Source of the DNA: Provencibacterium sp.
Lineage (GTDB): Bacteria > Bacillota > Clostridia > Oscillospirales > Ruminococcaceae
DNA: 64,000 nucleotides
Direction: 5' to 3'
Assembly: GCA_022792175.1 (NCBI GenBank)
Contig: JAAWAN010000009.1
Span: forward strand, 92,291-156,290
Shown: one piece after another, positions 1-8,443 of the stretch
How positions within the stretch are numbered: the first letter of the stretch is position 1
Layout of the letters: the number at the start of each line of letters is the position of its first letter
Position numbers and translations under genes: made by a program
Notes under the pieces: model-generated
The model's database searches: none
The model's input: only the letters and a program-made list of their open reading frames with translations
Told to the model about the DNA's origin: nothing

Positions 1-1
1 C

Positions 2-3000
2 CCGATTGTCATCGGGCAGGCGGCAGAATTTGACTATGCGGGAACGCAGGCCTGCCGCGCCCTCAAGGAAGAGGGGCTCGAGGTGGTGCTCATTAACTCC
101 AACCCCGCCACTATTATGACCGACAAGGCGATGGCCGATAAAATCTATATCGAGCCGCTGAACCTCGAAATGGTCAAGCGCATTATCGAGGTGGAAAAGC
201 CGGACAGCGTTCTCTCCAACCTCGGCGGACAGACGGGGCTCACCATCTCGATGCAGCTCGCCAAGGAGGGCTTTCTCGCCTGGAACAACATGAAGCTTTT
301 AGGCTCCAAACCGGATACCATCGATAAGGCCGAGGACCGGCAGATGTTTAAGGACACCATGCAGAAGATAAACCAGCCCTGCATCCCCTCCAAGGTGGTC
401 AATACGGTGGAGGGTGCGCTCGCCTTCGCAGGGGAAATCGGCTATCCGGTCATCGTTCGCCCCGCCTTTACGATGGGCGGCAGCGGCGGCGGCATCGCGG
501 AGGATGAAAACGCGCTCGAGGAGATTGCGCAGGGCGGCCTTCGCCTCTCTCCCATCACCCAGGTGCTGATTGAAAAGTGCATCTCCGGCTGGAAGGAGAT
601 TGAATTTGAGGTCATCCGCGACCGGAAGGGCAACGCCATCACCGTCTGCTCGATGGAGAATGTCGATCCGGTCGGCGTCCACACTGGGGACAGCATCGTC
701 GTCGCTCCGGCCATGTCCCTCTCCCCGAAGGAGATGGGAATGCTGCGCACCGCCGCGCTCGAAATCGTTGAGGAGCTCGATGTCGAGGGCGGCTGCAACG
801 TTCAGTTCGCGCTGCACCCCGATTCGCTCGAATATGCCGTTATCGAGGTCAATCCCCGGGTCAGCCGTTCCTCCGCCCTCGCTTCGAAGGCGACCGGCTA
901 CCCGATTGCCAAGGTGGCGACCAAGATCGCCATCGGCTATACGCTCGATGAGATTGTCAACAAGGTCACCGGCAGCACCTATGCCTGCTTTGAGCCGGCG
1001 GTCGACTACACCGTTCTCAAATTCCCCAAGTGGCCGTTTGATAAATTTGTCTATGCCAAACGCACCCTCGGCACCCAGATGAAGGCGACCGGCGAGGTAA
1101 TGAGCATCGCCCCCTCCTTCGAGAGCGCTCTGATGAAGGCGGTGCGCGGCATCGAGCTCGGGCTCGATACGATGAACCTGCCGAAGCTGCAGGATAAAAG
1201 CGCCGAACAGCTACGGGAGCTGCTGCACGAGTGCGATGATGAGCGGCTGTTTGTTGTCTATGCGGCGCTGAAAACCGGGATAACGGTGGATGAGATTTTT
1301 GATATTACCAAAATTGACCGGCTGTTTTTAGGCAAGCTTCTGCACCTCATCGAGATGGAAAGGGCGCTCGAAAACGAGCCGCTCAGCGATGAACTCTATC
1401 TCGCCGCCAAAAAGCTCGGTTTCCTCGACAGCACCATCCGCCGCCTGTCCGGGCAGGAGATTGCTCACCCCCGCCATGCCTCCTATAAAATGGTGGATAC
1501 CTGTGCGGCCGAATACCCGGCCGAGACCCCCTATTTTTACTCCACCTTCGATGAGGAAAACGAGGCCGCCGAATTTCTGCAGCACAAGGGCAGCTCCCGC
1601 AAAAAGGTGATGGTTTTCGGCTCCGGCCCCATCCGCATCGGGCAGGGAATCGAGTTTGACTACTGCTCGGTGCACTGCGTCTGGGCGCTCAAGGCGGCCG
1701 GCTGCGAGGCGGTCATCGTCAACAACAATCCGGAGACCGTTTCCACCGACTTTGACACCGCCGACCGCCTCTATTTCGACCCACTGACCGCGGAGGATGT
1801 CGACTCGATTCTCGAGACCGAAAAGCCGGATGGGGTGGTCATCCAGTTCGGCGGGCAGACGGCGATCAAGCTCGCCAAATATCTCGACAAAAAAGGGGTG
1901 CCCATCCTCGGCACCGGCTATGACAGCATCGACCGCGCCGAAGACCGCGAGCGCTTTGATGGGCTGCTCGGCAAGTGCGGCATCCCGCGTCCGGCGGGCC
2001 ACACCGTTTTCACCCTGCCCGAGGCGCTCAAAGCGGCGCAGGACCTCGGCTACCCGGTACTGATGCGCCCCTCCTATGTGCTCGGCGGCCAGAATATGAT
2101 TATTGCCCACAACGATAAGGATATTGAAGAGTATATGGCGGTCATCCTCGCCCATAACTCGATGGAGAACCCCATCCTGATTGATAAATACCTGATGGGC
2201 ACCGAGGTGGAGGTGGATGCCCTCTGCGACGGGCACGATTTCCTCATCCCCGGTATTATGGAGCATATCGAGCGCGCGGGCGTGCATTCGGGCGACTCGA
2301 TCTCGGTCTATCCCGATCAGAATCTGAGCGAAAAGACCCGGCAGACGATTATCGACTATACCGGCAGGCTGGCGCGGGCGCTTGACGTAAAGGGGCTTGT
2401 CAACGTACAGTATGTCGTTTATGAAAACGAGGTCTATGTCATCGAGGTGAACCCGCGCTCCTCGCGCACAGTACCCTACATCAGCAAGGTCACCGGCGTG
2501 CCGATGGTGGATATCGCCACCCGGATTATGCTCGGCGAGCGGCTGGTCGATCTGGGCTATGGCACCGGGCTCTATAAAAACGCTGACTATATCGCCGTCA
2601 AGGTGCCGGTCTTCAGCTTTGAAAAGCTGCACGATGTAGACACCCACTTAGGCCCCGAGATGAAATCGACTGGCGAGGTGCTCGGCATTGCCCACACCTT
2701 TGAGGAGGCGCTCTATAAGGGGCTCACCGCCGCCGGCTACAATATGGTGCGCACCGGCGGGGTGCTCATCACCGTGCGCGACAGCGACAAGCAGGAGGTG
2801 CTCCCCATCGCCGCCAAGTTTGACGGCATGGGCTTTGATATCTATGCGACCAGCGGAACGGCACACGAGCTCAACAAGCACATGGTGGCTGCGAATGTGG
2901 TGCGCAAAATCGAGGAACCGGAGCCGAACATCATGACCCTCTTTAATTCCGGAAAAATCGATTATGTCATCTCCACCTCGGCCAAAGGCCGCATGCCCGC

Positions 3001-3148
3001 CCGCCACTCGGTGCAGATGCGCCGCAAGGCGGTGGAGCGGGCCATCGCCTGCTTCACCTCGCTTGATACCGCAAACGCCATGACCAATTCGCTCAAAAAG
3101 CGCCATTCGCTCAAGGATATCGAAATTGTCAACATCTGCGATATCTGA
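2..3148 (+). CDS. carB: Carbamoyl-phosphate synthase large subunit, 5' end truncated by window edge
   Basis: Frame is open from base 2 (PIVIGQAAEFDYAGTQACRALKEEGLEVVLINSNPATIMTD...); duplicated ATP-grasp halves and C-terminal MGS-like domain are recognisable. Confidence 0.97.
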   Translation, partial: PIVIGQAAEFDYAGTQACRALKEEGLEVVLINSNPATIMTDKAMADKIYIEPLNLEMVKRIIEVEKPDSVLSNLGGQTGLTISMQLAKEGFLAWNNMKLLGSKPDTIDKAEDRQMFKDTMQKINQPCIPSKVVNTVEGALAFAGEIGYPVIVRPAFTMGGSGGGIAEDENALEEIAQGGLRLSPITQVLIEKCISGWKEIEFEVIRDRKGNAITVCSMENVDPVGVHTGDSIVVAPAMSLSPKEMGMLRTAALEIVEELDVEGGCNVQFALHPDSLEYAVIEVNPRVSRSSALASKATGYPIAKVATKIAIGYTLDEIVNKVTGSTYACFEPAVDYTVLKFPKWPFDKFVYAKRTLGTQMKATGEVMSIAPSFESALMKAVRGIELGLDTMNLPKLQDKSAEQLRELLHECDDERLFVVYAALKTGITVDEIFDITKIDRLFLGKLLHLIEMERALENEPLSDELYLAAKKLGFLDSTIRRLSGQEIAHPRHASYKMVDTCAAEYPAETPYFYSTFDEENEAAEFLQHKGSSRKKVMVFGSGPIRIGQGIEFDYCSVHCVWALKAAGCEAVIVNNNPETVSTDFDTADRLYFDPLTAEDVDSILETEKPDGVVIQFGGQTAIKLAKYLDKKGVPILGTGYDSIDRAEDRERFDGLLGKCGIPRPAGHTVFTLPEALKAAQDLGYPVLMRPSYVLGGQNMIIAHNDKDIEEYMAVILAHNSMENPILIDKYLMGTEVEVDALCDGHDFLIPGIMEHIERAGVHSGDSISVYPDQNLSEKTRQTIIDYTGRLARALDVKGLVNVQYVVYENEVYVIEVNPRSSRTVPYISKVTGVPMVDIATRIMLGERLVDLGYGTGLYKNADYIAVKVPVFSFEKLHDVDTHLGPEMKSTGEVLGIAHTFEEALYKGLTAAGYNMVRTGGVLITVRDSDKQEVLPIAAKFDGMGFDIYATSGTAHELNKHMVAANVVRKIEEPEPNIMTLFNSGKIDYVISTSAKGRMPARHSVQMRRKAVERAIACFTSLDTANAMTNSLKKRHSLKDIEIVNICDI

Positions 3149-3215
3149 GTTATCCACAAAGGCGGCCGGGAGATGGGGAAAAATTCCCATCTCCCGGCCT
3201 TCCCTGAAAAACCGG

Positions 3216-3248
3216 CAGGGCGTGCGAAAAAGCGCACGCCCTGTTTTT
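3216..3248. terminator. Intrinsic terminator between convergent carB and hsp20
   Basis: cagggcgtgcg-aaaaa-cgcacgccctg followed by ttttt. A second stem (gccgggagatggg/cccatctcccggc) lies just upstream near 3163-3200. Confidence 0.8.
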
Positions 3249-3261
3249 CCTTTGCCAGAGA

Positions 3262-3705
3262 TTACTGAATCGCAATCTGGCGGCTCTCGGGAACCTCCTT
3301 GCCCTTTTTCGGCAGGGTCAACTCCAAAACGCCGTTTTCATACTTCGCGTCAATCTTCGCGGTGTCGATGCCGGAAACATCAAAGCTGCGGGCAAAGCTG
3401 CCGTAGCGGCGCTCGCGGCGGATATAGCGCACCGAACCCTCCTGCGCATTCTCCTGCTTCTCCTCCTTTTCCTCGCTGTGCGAAGCGTGCACCGTCAACC
3501 GGTCGCCGTCAAGCCCGATCTGAATATCCTCCTTCTTAAAGCCGGGCAGCTCGGCCTGCAGCAGGAAGCTGGCCCCTTGGTCGATGACATCGGTCTTAAA
3601 ATCGAGCGCCGTCTGATCCATTCCGCGGAAAAATTCCTGGCTGAAATTATCAAACGCATTCCAAAGTCTTCTCTCATCGCGGCCCCAGGGCATTAAATCC
3701 AACAT
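3262..3705 (-). CDS. Hsp20/alpha-crystallin family small heat shock protein
   Basis: MLDLMPWGRDERRLWNAFDNF...; alpha-crystallin domain ending ENGVLELTLPKKGKEVPESRQIAIQ; RBS aaggaggttttt upstream of the ATG. Confidence 0.93.
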   Translation of the reverse strand: MLDLMPWGRDERRLWNAFDNFSQEFFRGMDQTALDFKTDVIDQGASFLLQAELPGFKKEDIQIGLDGDRLTVHASHSEEKEEKQENAQEGSVRYIRRERRYGSFARSFDVSGIDTAKIDAKYENGVLELTLPKKGKEVPESRQIAIQ

Positions 3706-3847
3706 GATAAAAACCTCCTTATAAAAATCGGCTTGTTTATTTTTCATCCCGGCGCCTTCCCGCCGGTCTGTTCCCTCTTGGAACAATTCTTATTATAAGA
3801 GCCGGATATTTCAAATATACGGATAAAAGTTTATCAAACCGTTAATT

Positions 3848-3874
3848 TTAGCACTCTGATTTATCGAGTGCTAA
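3848..3874 (-). promoter_or_regulatory. CIRCE operator (HrcA binding site)
   Basis: TTAGCACTC-N9-GAGTGCTAA, exact match to the CIRCE consensus, upstream of hsp20. Confidence 0.95.
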
Positions 3875-5261
3875 CAATTTTTAATCTTCTTTTTCTGCTT
3901 CCCTCCTTTTCCCAGTATTCCTCCGCCTCTCCCGCCACCTCGCGGGAAAGCATGCAGACGGCGATGAGATTGGGAACCGCCATCAGGCCGTTGAGGGTAT
4001 CCGCCAGCTGCCAGAGGCCCTCGAGGCGCATGCGCGGGCAGAAAAACATCAGCAGAAAAAAGGCGGAGCGGTAGGCCCGCCGAAAGGCGCGGGCATCTGT
4101 ATGGGCGCGGCCGCGTCCCGTCAGGTATTCCACGCAGCGCTCCCCGTAAAAATACCAGCAGGGAACGCTCGAAACCGCAAACACCATCAGCATCAGCGAA
4201 AGCGCCGCCCCGGAATAGCGGCCGAAGACACAGGAAAAGGCGGCCACTATCAGCTCCATGCCATTTTTCGCATCCATCGAAGCGCCGCTGCACAAAATAG
4301 CGAGCGCCGTTAAAACGGCCATTACCGCCGTATCAAAAAACACCTCAAACGCGCCGCACATCCCCTGGCGCACCGGCGTATTTCCGGAGGCGGCATGAAT
4401 AATCGGAGAAGAGCCCATGCCCGCCTCATTGGAGAAAACGCCGCGCGCAATGCCATATTTCATCGCTGTCAGCATGGTGTAGGCGCCGGCGCCTCCGGCC
4501 GCGGCGCGGAATGAGCAGGCATTGCGGAGAATGGAAAAAAAGGCCGGCCCCAGTCGGGCAGGATTTTTAAGGATGACCGCAAAGGCGGCGGCCATAAAGG
4601 CCAGCGACATCAGCGGGGTCAGCAGCGAAAAAGCCCTGCCGAGCCGTTTGATGCTACCGCCGGTCATCCCCGCGATGAGGAGCACGCAGGCCGCGCTCGC
4701 CCATAGCCCATCTATCCGGAAAACACTCTCCACCGCATCCGCAGCGGTGGCAATCTGGGTGACATTGCCCGTTCCAAAAAGCGCGGAGGCGATGCACAGA
4801 AGGCAAAAAACAGCGGCCATCCCCGGCAGCCCCAGCCCGGCCTGCATATAGTACATCGGCCCGCCTACCGTTTCCCCGCTTTCATTTTTCGTCCGGTAGC
4901 GCATGGCCAGCACCGTTTCAGCAAACTTCACCGCCATGCACAAAAGCGCGCTCACCACCATCCAGAAAACGGTCCCCGGCCCGCCCAGCAGCAGCGCCCC
5001 CGCCACGCCGATGATATTGCCGATGCCCAGCGTTCCGGCCAGCGCCCCCGAAACAGCGGAAAAGGCGGAGAGGCCGCCCTCCTCCCTGCTGCGGCAAAAG
5101 GGGGAGCGCAGAATCTCCCCCAGCCGCCGCAGCTGCAGCCCGCGGGTGCAAATGGTGAAATAGATGCCCGTTCCCAGAAACAAAGCCAGCATCGGCAGTC
5201 CCCAAACGAATGCGCTGACCGCCCCGTTTACCCGATAAAAGCCTTCGATAAACGCCTGCAT
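3861..5261 (-). CDS. Sodium:alanine/amino acid symporter, AGCS family
   Basis: Multi-TM protein with AGCS motifs (SGALAGTLGIGNIIGVAGALLLGGPGTVFWM, RGVFSNEAGMGSSPIIHA). Confidence 0.93.
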   Translation of the reverse strand: MQAFIEGFYRVNGAVSAFVWGLPMLALFLGTGIYFTICTRGLQLRRLGEILRSPFCRSREEGGLSAFSAVSGALAGTLGIGNIIGVAGALLLGGPGTVFWMVVSALLCMAVKFAETVLAMRYRTKNESGETVGGPMYYMQAGLGLPGMAAVFCLLCIASALFGTGNVTQIATAADAVESVFRIDGLWASAACVLLIAGMTGGSIKRLGRAFSLLTPLMSLAFMAAAFAVILKNPARLGPAFFSILRNACSFRAAAGGAGAYTMLTAMKYGIARGVFSNEAGMGSSPIIHAASGNTPVRQGMCGAFEVFFDTAVMAVLTALAILCSGASMDAKNGMELIVAAFSCVFGRYSGAALSLMLMVFAVSSVPCWYFYGERCVEYLTGRGRAHTDARAFRRAYRSAFFLLMFFCPRMRLEGLWQLADTLNGLMAVPNLIAVCMLSREVAGEAEEYWEKEGSRKRRLKIVSTR

Positions 5262-5305
5262 GCCCTTTTCCCCCCTTACTTACCATTCCGATTCAGCATA
5301 TGAAA

Positions 5306-5350
5306 AAGCACGCTGCAAAATGATTCCATTTTGCAGCGCGCCTTTTCATA
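5306..5350. terminator. Intergenic hairpin, probable terminator
   Basis: gcacgctgcaaaatg-attc-cattttgcagcgcgcctttt. Confidence 0.6.
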
Positions 5351-5412
5351 TAAAAAAACTGTCTTTATTTTGCGCATTTAAAAACTTGCTTTGCAACTGC
5401 CTGACAGGCGAG

Positions 5413-6234
5413 CTATCCCCCCGCCTTTACCAACACCCTCGTTCCGTGCGGCCCTATCCAGCAGCGCAGGCCAGGATATTTGGCATCCAGATAGTCGGAA
5501 AACAGCAGCGGGTTTTCGCTGTTCGATAAAAACATATCGTAATGTCCTGGGACGCTGAGGCCCGGCTGCAGCATGCCGCACAGGTCGGCCGCCTCTTGCC
5601 AGGTCATGTTGCCAATGCAGCCGGAGCGCAGGCGTTTGCCATCCCGCCCGTTAATCGGCAGGAAAGCGATGTCCGGACGCCCCAGCGCCCGCAGCTTCCC
5701 ATAAAGCCCTTCATAAATGCAGCAGTCCCCGCTGTGATAAAAGCAGATGCCGTCTGCCCGGACATGGTAGCCCATCTGCAGGTAGTCGCCGTTTTCATCC
5801 TGCTGCAGCAGCTCGTGCGCGGCGGCAACGCCGGTAATCTCCAGGCCGTTCTCCCGAACGGTTTCCCCATCGGCAATGCCGATGAGGCGCTCGGGCGCTG
5901 TGTCCAGCTCAGCGCAGAGCTCCCCTTTCAGCGCGCGCGGCACGACGAATTTTATTCTAGGAAACGCCTTCGCCGCCTGCCGCCAGACCGGCAGGTCGAT
6001 ATGGTCGTCGTGCAGGTGAGTGCCGAAGAGGTAATCGGTCTGCCCGAGCGTGTCCGCCTCGAGAACGGGGGCGAACTGCCGGGTTTCCCGTTCGCTCAAA
6101 AAGGGATCGATCAAAAGCTGCAGCCGCGCGGTGCGCAGCGCATAGCCCAGCTGGCCTAGCCACCAGAAGCAGCATTCCCCCTCGTGCGGGCGTTCCTCCT
6201 CAATCTCTCTCATCAATCTGCTCCCGGTTGCCAT
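5413..6234 (-). CDS. MBL-fold metallohydrolase (UlaG-like)
   Basis: FWWLGQLGYALRT...LLIDPF...FGTHLHDDHIDL...YHSGDC motifs. Confidence 0.85.
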   Translation of the reverse strand: MATGSRLMREIEEERPHEGECCFWWLGQLGYALRTARLQLLIDPFLSERETRQFAPVLEADTLGQTDYLFGTHLHDDHIDLPVWRQAAKAFPRIKFVVPRALKGELCAELDTAPERLIGIADGETVRENGLEITGVAAAHELLQQDENGDYLQMGYHVRADGICFYHSGDCCIYEGLYGKLRALGRPDIAFLPINGRDGKRLRSGCIGNMTWQEAADLCGMLQPGLSVPGHYDMFLSNSENPLLFSDYLDAKYPGLRCWIGPHGTRVLVKAGG

Positions 6235-6258
6235 CGTCCCTTCTCCTTTCCCCGTTTT

Positions 6259-6714
6259 CTATTTGCGGGTGGCGTTTCGCAGCGCCTGGCGGGTGCTTTT
6301 CACATCGCTCAACGAGCGCGCCAGCGATTCCTCTGTTTCCCGCAGGACCTTTTCGGAATAGTCGTTGGCGGCCGCGCGCATCTCGCGGGACTTCATCTGC
6401 GCGCTCTGCATAATCTCCGCCGCGCGCGTCTGCGACTGTTTGACGATATCCTCCCGCGAAATGAGCGCCTTCGCGCGCTCCTCCGCCTTCTGAACGATGC
6501 TCTCCGCCTCCTGCCTGGCCACCGAGATAATCTCCGCGCGGTCGGCAACAATGCTGCGCGCCTGCTTAATCTCGCCGGGCAGGTTTAAGCGCACCTCGTC
6601 AATCAAATCGCGCACCTTGTCCGCATCTACTACACAGCGCCCGCCGGTCAGCGGCAGGTTCCATGCGCGGTCCAGAAGCTCGTCCAGCACATCCAGAATT
6701 TCTTCTATGCTCAT
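6259..6714 (-). CDS. Conserved coiled-coil protein, ATP synthase subunit b-like, next to coaD
   Basis: MSIEEILDVLDELLDRAWNLPLTGGRCVVDADKVRDLIDEVR...; start placed at MSIEE after a ggaagggg RBS. Confidence 0.75.
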   Translation of the reverse strand: MSIEEILDVLDELLDRAWNLPLTGGRCVVDADKVRDLIDEVRLNLPGEIKQARSIVADRAEIISVARQEAESIVQKAEERAKALISREDIVKQSQTRAAEIMQSAQMKSREMRAAANDYSEKVLRETEESLARSLSDVKSTRQALRNATRK

Positions 6715-6737
6715 TCGTTTTTCCCCTTCCAAAAAGC

Positions 6738-7244
6738 TCAGCGCTTATCGCCATCCGCCAGAGGCGGACGCTGCAGTCGCTTTGCAATCGTTTTCACCAA
6801 GCAGCCCGGCACCAGGTCCCGGATATCTCCCCCAAAGCCGGCCACCTGCCGGACCAGGCTGGAGGAAACATACATATTTTCCGCGCTGGTTGTTAAAAAG
6901 ACCGTTTCCGCATAGGGAAGCAGCTTTTTGTTGGTCAGCGCCATCTGGAATTCATATTCAAAGTCGGACATCGCCCGCAGGCCCTTGACAATGGCCTGCG
7001 CGCCCACCCGGCGCACATAGTCGACCAGCAGCCCGTCATAGTGATCCACACGCACGTTTTCCATCCCTGCCGCCGCCTGCCGGATCATTTCGCAGCGCTC
7101 CTCGAGCGAAAAGCTGCAGCGCTTATCCACATTGACCACCACCAGCACGATGACCTCCTCGAAGAGGACGCTGGCACGCTTGATGATATCCAGATGCCCC
7201 TTGGTCACCGGGTCAAAGCTCCCCGGGCAGACCGCTATTGGCAT
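6738..7244 (-). CDS. coaD: Pantetheine-phosphate adenylyltransferase
   Basis: MPIAVCPGSFDPVTKGHLDIIKRA...; SSSLVRQVAGFGGDI. Confidence 0.96.
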   Translation of the reverse strand: MPIAVCPGSFDPVTKGHLDIIKRASVLFEEVIVLVVVNVDKRCSFSLEERCEMIRQAAAGMENVRVDHYDGLLVDYVRRVGAQAIVKGLRAMSDFEYEFQMALTNKKLLPYAETVFLTTSAENMYVSSSLVRQVAGFGGDIRDLVPGCLVKTIAKRLQRPPLADGDKR

Positions 7245-7794
7245 TGTCTTCTTCCCCCTTCGGCATCCGGTAAAGGGTGAGCTTTATCCGCCCATACCGG
7301 TATTCCCTCAAAAGCTGAAAGTCCCCCGCTGTCTGCGGCAGCTGCTCCCCGCGGTCAGATTCACAGAGGATAACGCCACCCGGCTCCATTCGCCCGGCTA
7401 AAAGCGGGAGCGCCGTCTTCAGCAGCCCCTTTCCATAGGGGGGGTCAAGCAGCGCGAGCGAAAAGCGCTCCGTGCCCGCCCGCAGAAATCCCAGCGCATC
7501 GCCGCTCACCAGCCGGGCGCCCTGCTCCAATCGGGTATGCCGCAGGTTTTCGCGAATGACCGCCTGCGCCCGCCGGTCCTGCTCAACAAAGACGCAGCTG
7601 AGCGCCCCGCGGCTGAGCGCCTCAATGCCCAGCTGCCCGCTTCCAGCGAACAGATCGAGCACCGCCGCGCCGCCTATCTCGTTTTGCAGAATGCTGAAGA
7701 CTGCCTCCTTGACCATCTCGCTGGTCGGGCGGGTGGCCAGGCCCTCCGGTGCCTTCAGTCGCGCGCCGCGCGCCGAACCGGTTATGACTCTCAT
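7213..7794 (-). CDS. rsmD: 16S rRNA (guanine(966)-N(2))-methyltransferase RsmD
   Basis: MRVITGSARGARLKAPEG...RPTSEMVKEAVFSIL...VLDLFAGSGQLGIEALSRGA...LDPPY. Overlaps the 5' end of coaD by 32 bp. Confidence 0.95.
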   Translation of the reverse strand: MRVITGSARGARLKAPEGLATRPTSEMVKEAVFSILQNEIGGAAVLDLFAGSGQLGIEALSRGALSCVFVEQDRRAQAVIRENLRHTRLEQGARLVSGDALGFLRAGTERFSLALLDPPYGKGLLKTALPLLAGRMEPGGVILCESDRGEQLPQTAGDFQLLREYRYGRIKLTLYRMPKGEEDNANSGLPGEL

Positions 7795-7864
7795 GGCTTA
7801 AGCTCTTCGTTCCTTTCTTTCCGAAATTTAACATGCCCTATTATGGACGCTTCCACGCCGTTTG

Positions 7865-8443
7865 TCAAGTATCCGCATGGGCGGATGGGGTCCTCCTCCT
7901 GCCCGCCGATATCCCCCAGAGCTGCGCTTCTATATATCCATACTGGCGGTTCGCTTTCAAAATAAACTCCTCGGCCATTCCCGCATCGGTTAGAATCACC
8001 TTCACCAGCATATCTCTGATCAGCATGAGCAACCCTGCCTTTGCAGGGTTGCTCATGCTGTCGCCATAGGTAAAGCTGAGCTGCCCCTTTGCAATTTTAT
8101 GAAGGGGTCTCGTCACCAGGCCGTTGTCAAACCAGTTATCAAGATATTCGCTGCCCTGCAGCACAAAAGAGAGCGGATGCTCCTCCTTTGGCTTTCCCCC
8201 AAGTTTTATAAACTGGCTATATAGCAGCCGGTCGGTTTCCAACCGCCTCGGATAATAATTTTCAAAATCGGCAAAACAGTAAAAGGCCGTTGTCTCCTTA
8301 TTTTCCTGCGCCATCTGCCGCGCAAGCGCAAAGGCCTGCTGTCTCGGCAGGCGCATAATGTTTTTGAGCGGAATGCAGCTGCGGTGACAGTAGTGGACAA
8401 GATACAGGCCTGCAATCTCTTCTTCCCGCTCTGCCGCCGTCAT
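7865..8443 (-). CDS. Conserved hypothetical protein (clostridial family)
   Basis: ORF with YLVHYCHRSCIPLKNIMRLPRQQAFALARQM...; abuts uvrC; contains a perfect palindrome in frame at 8021-8060. Confidence 0.7.
   Translation of the reverse strand: MTAAEREEEIAGLYLVHYCHRSCIPLKNIMRLPRQQAFALARQMAQENKETTAFYCFADFENYYPRRLETDRLLYSQFIKLGGKPKEEHPLSFVLQGSEYLDNWFDNGLVTRPLHKIAKGQLSFTYGDSMSNPAKAGLLMLIRDMLVKVILTDAGMAEEFILKANRQYGYIEAQLWGISAGRRRTPSAHADT
8021..8060. repeat. Perfect 18-bp inverted repeat with 4-nt loop inside a CDS
   Basis: cagcatgagcaaccctgc-cttt-gcagggttgctcatgctg. Confidence 0.95.

Noticed and set aside
1328-2647. 439-aa minus-strand ORF antisense to carB
   Set aside because: Shadow ORF opposite carB.
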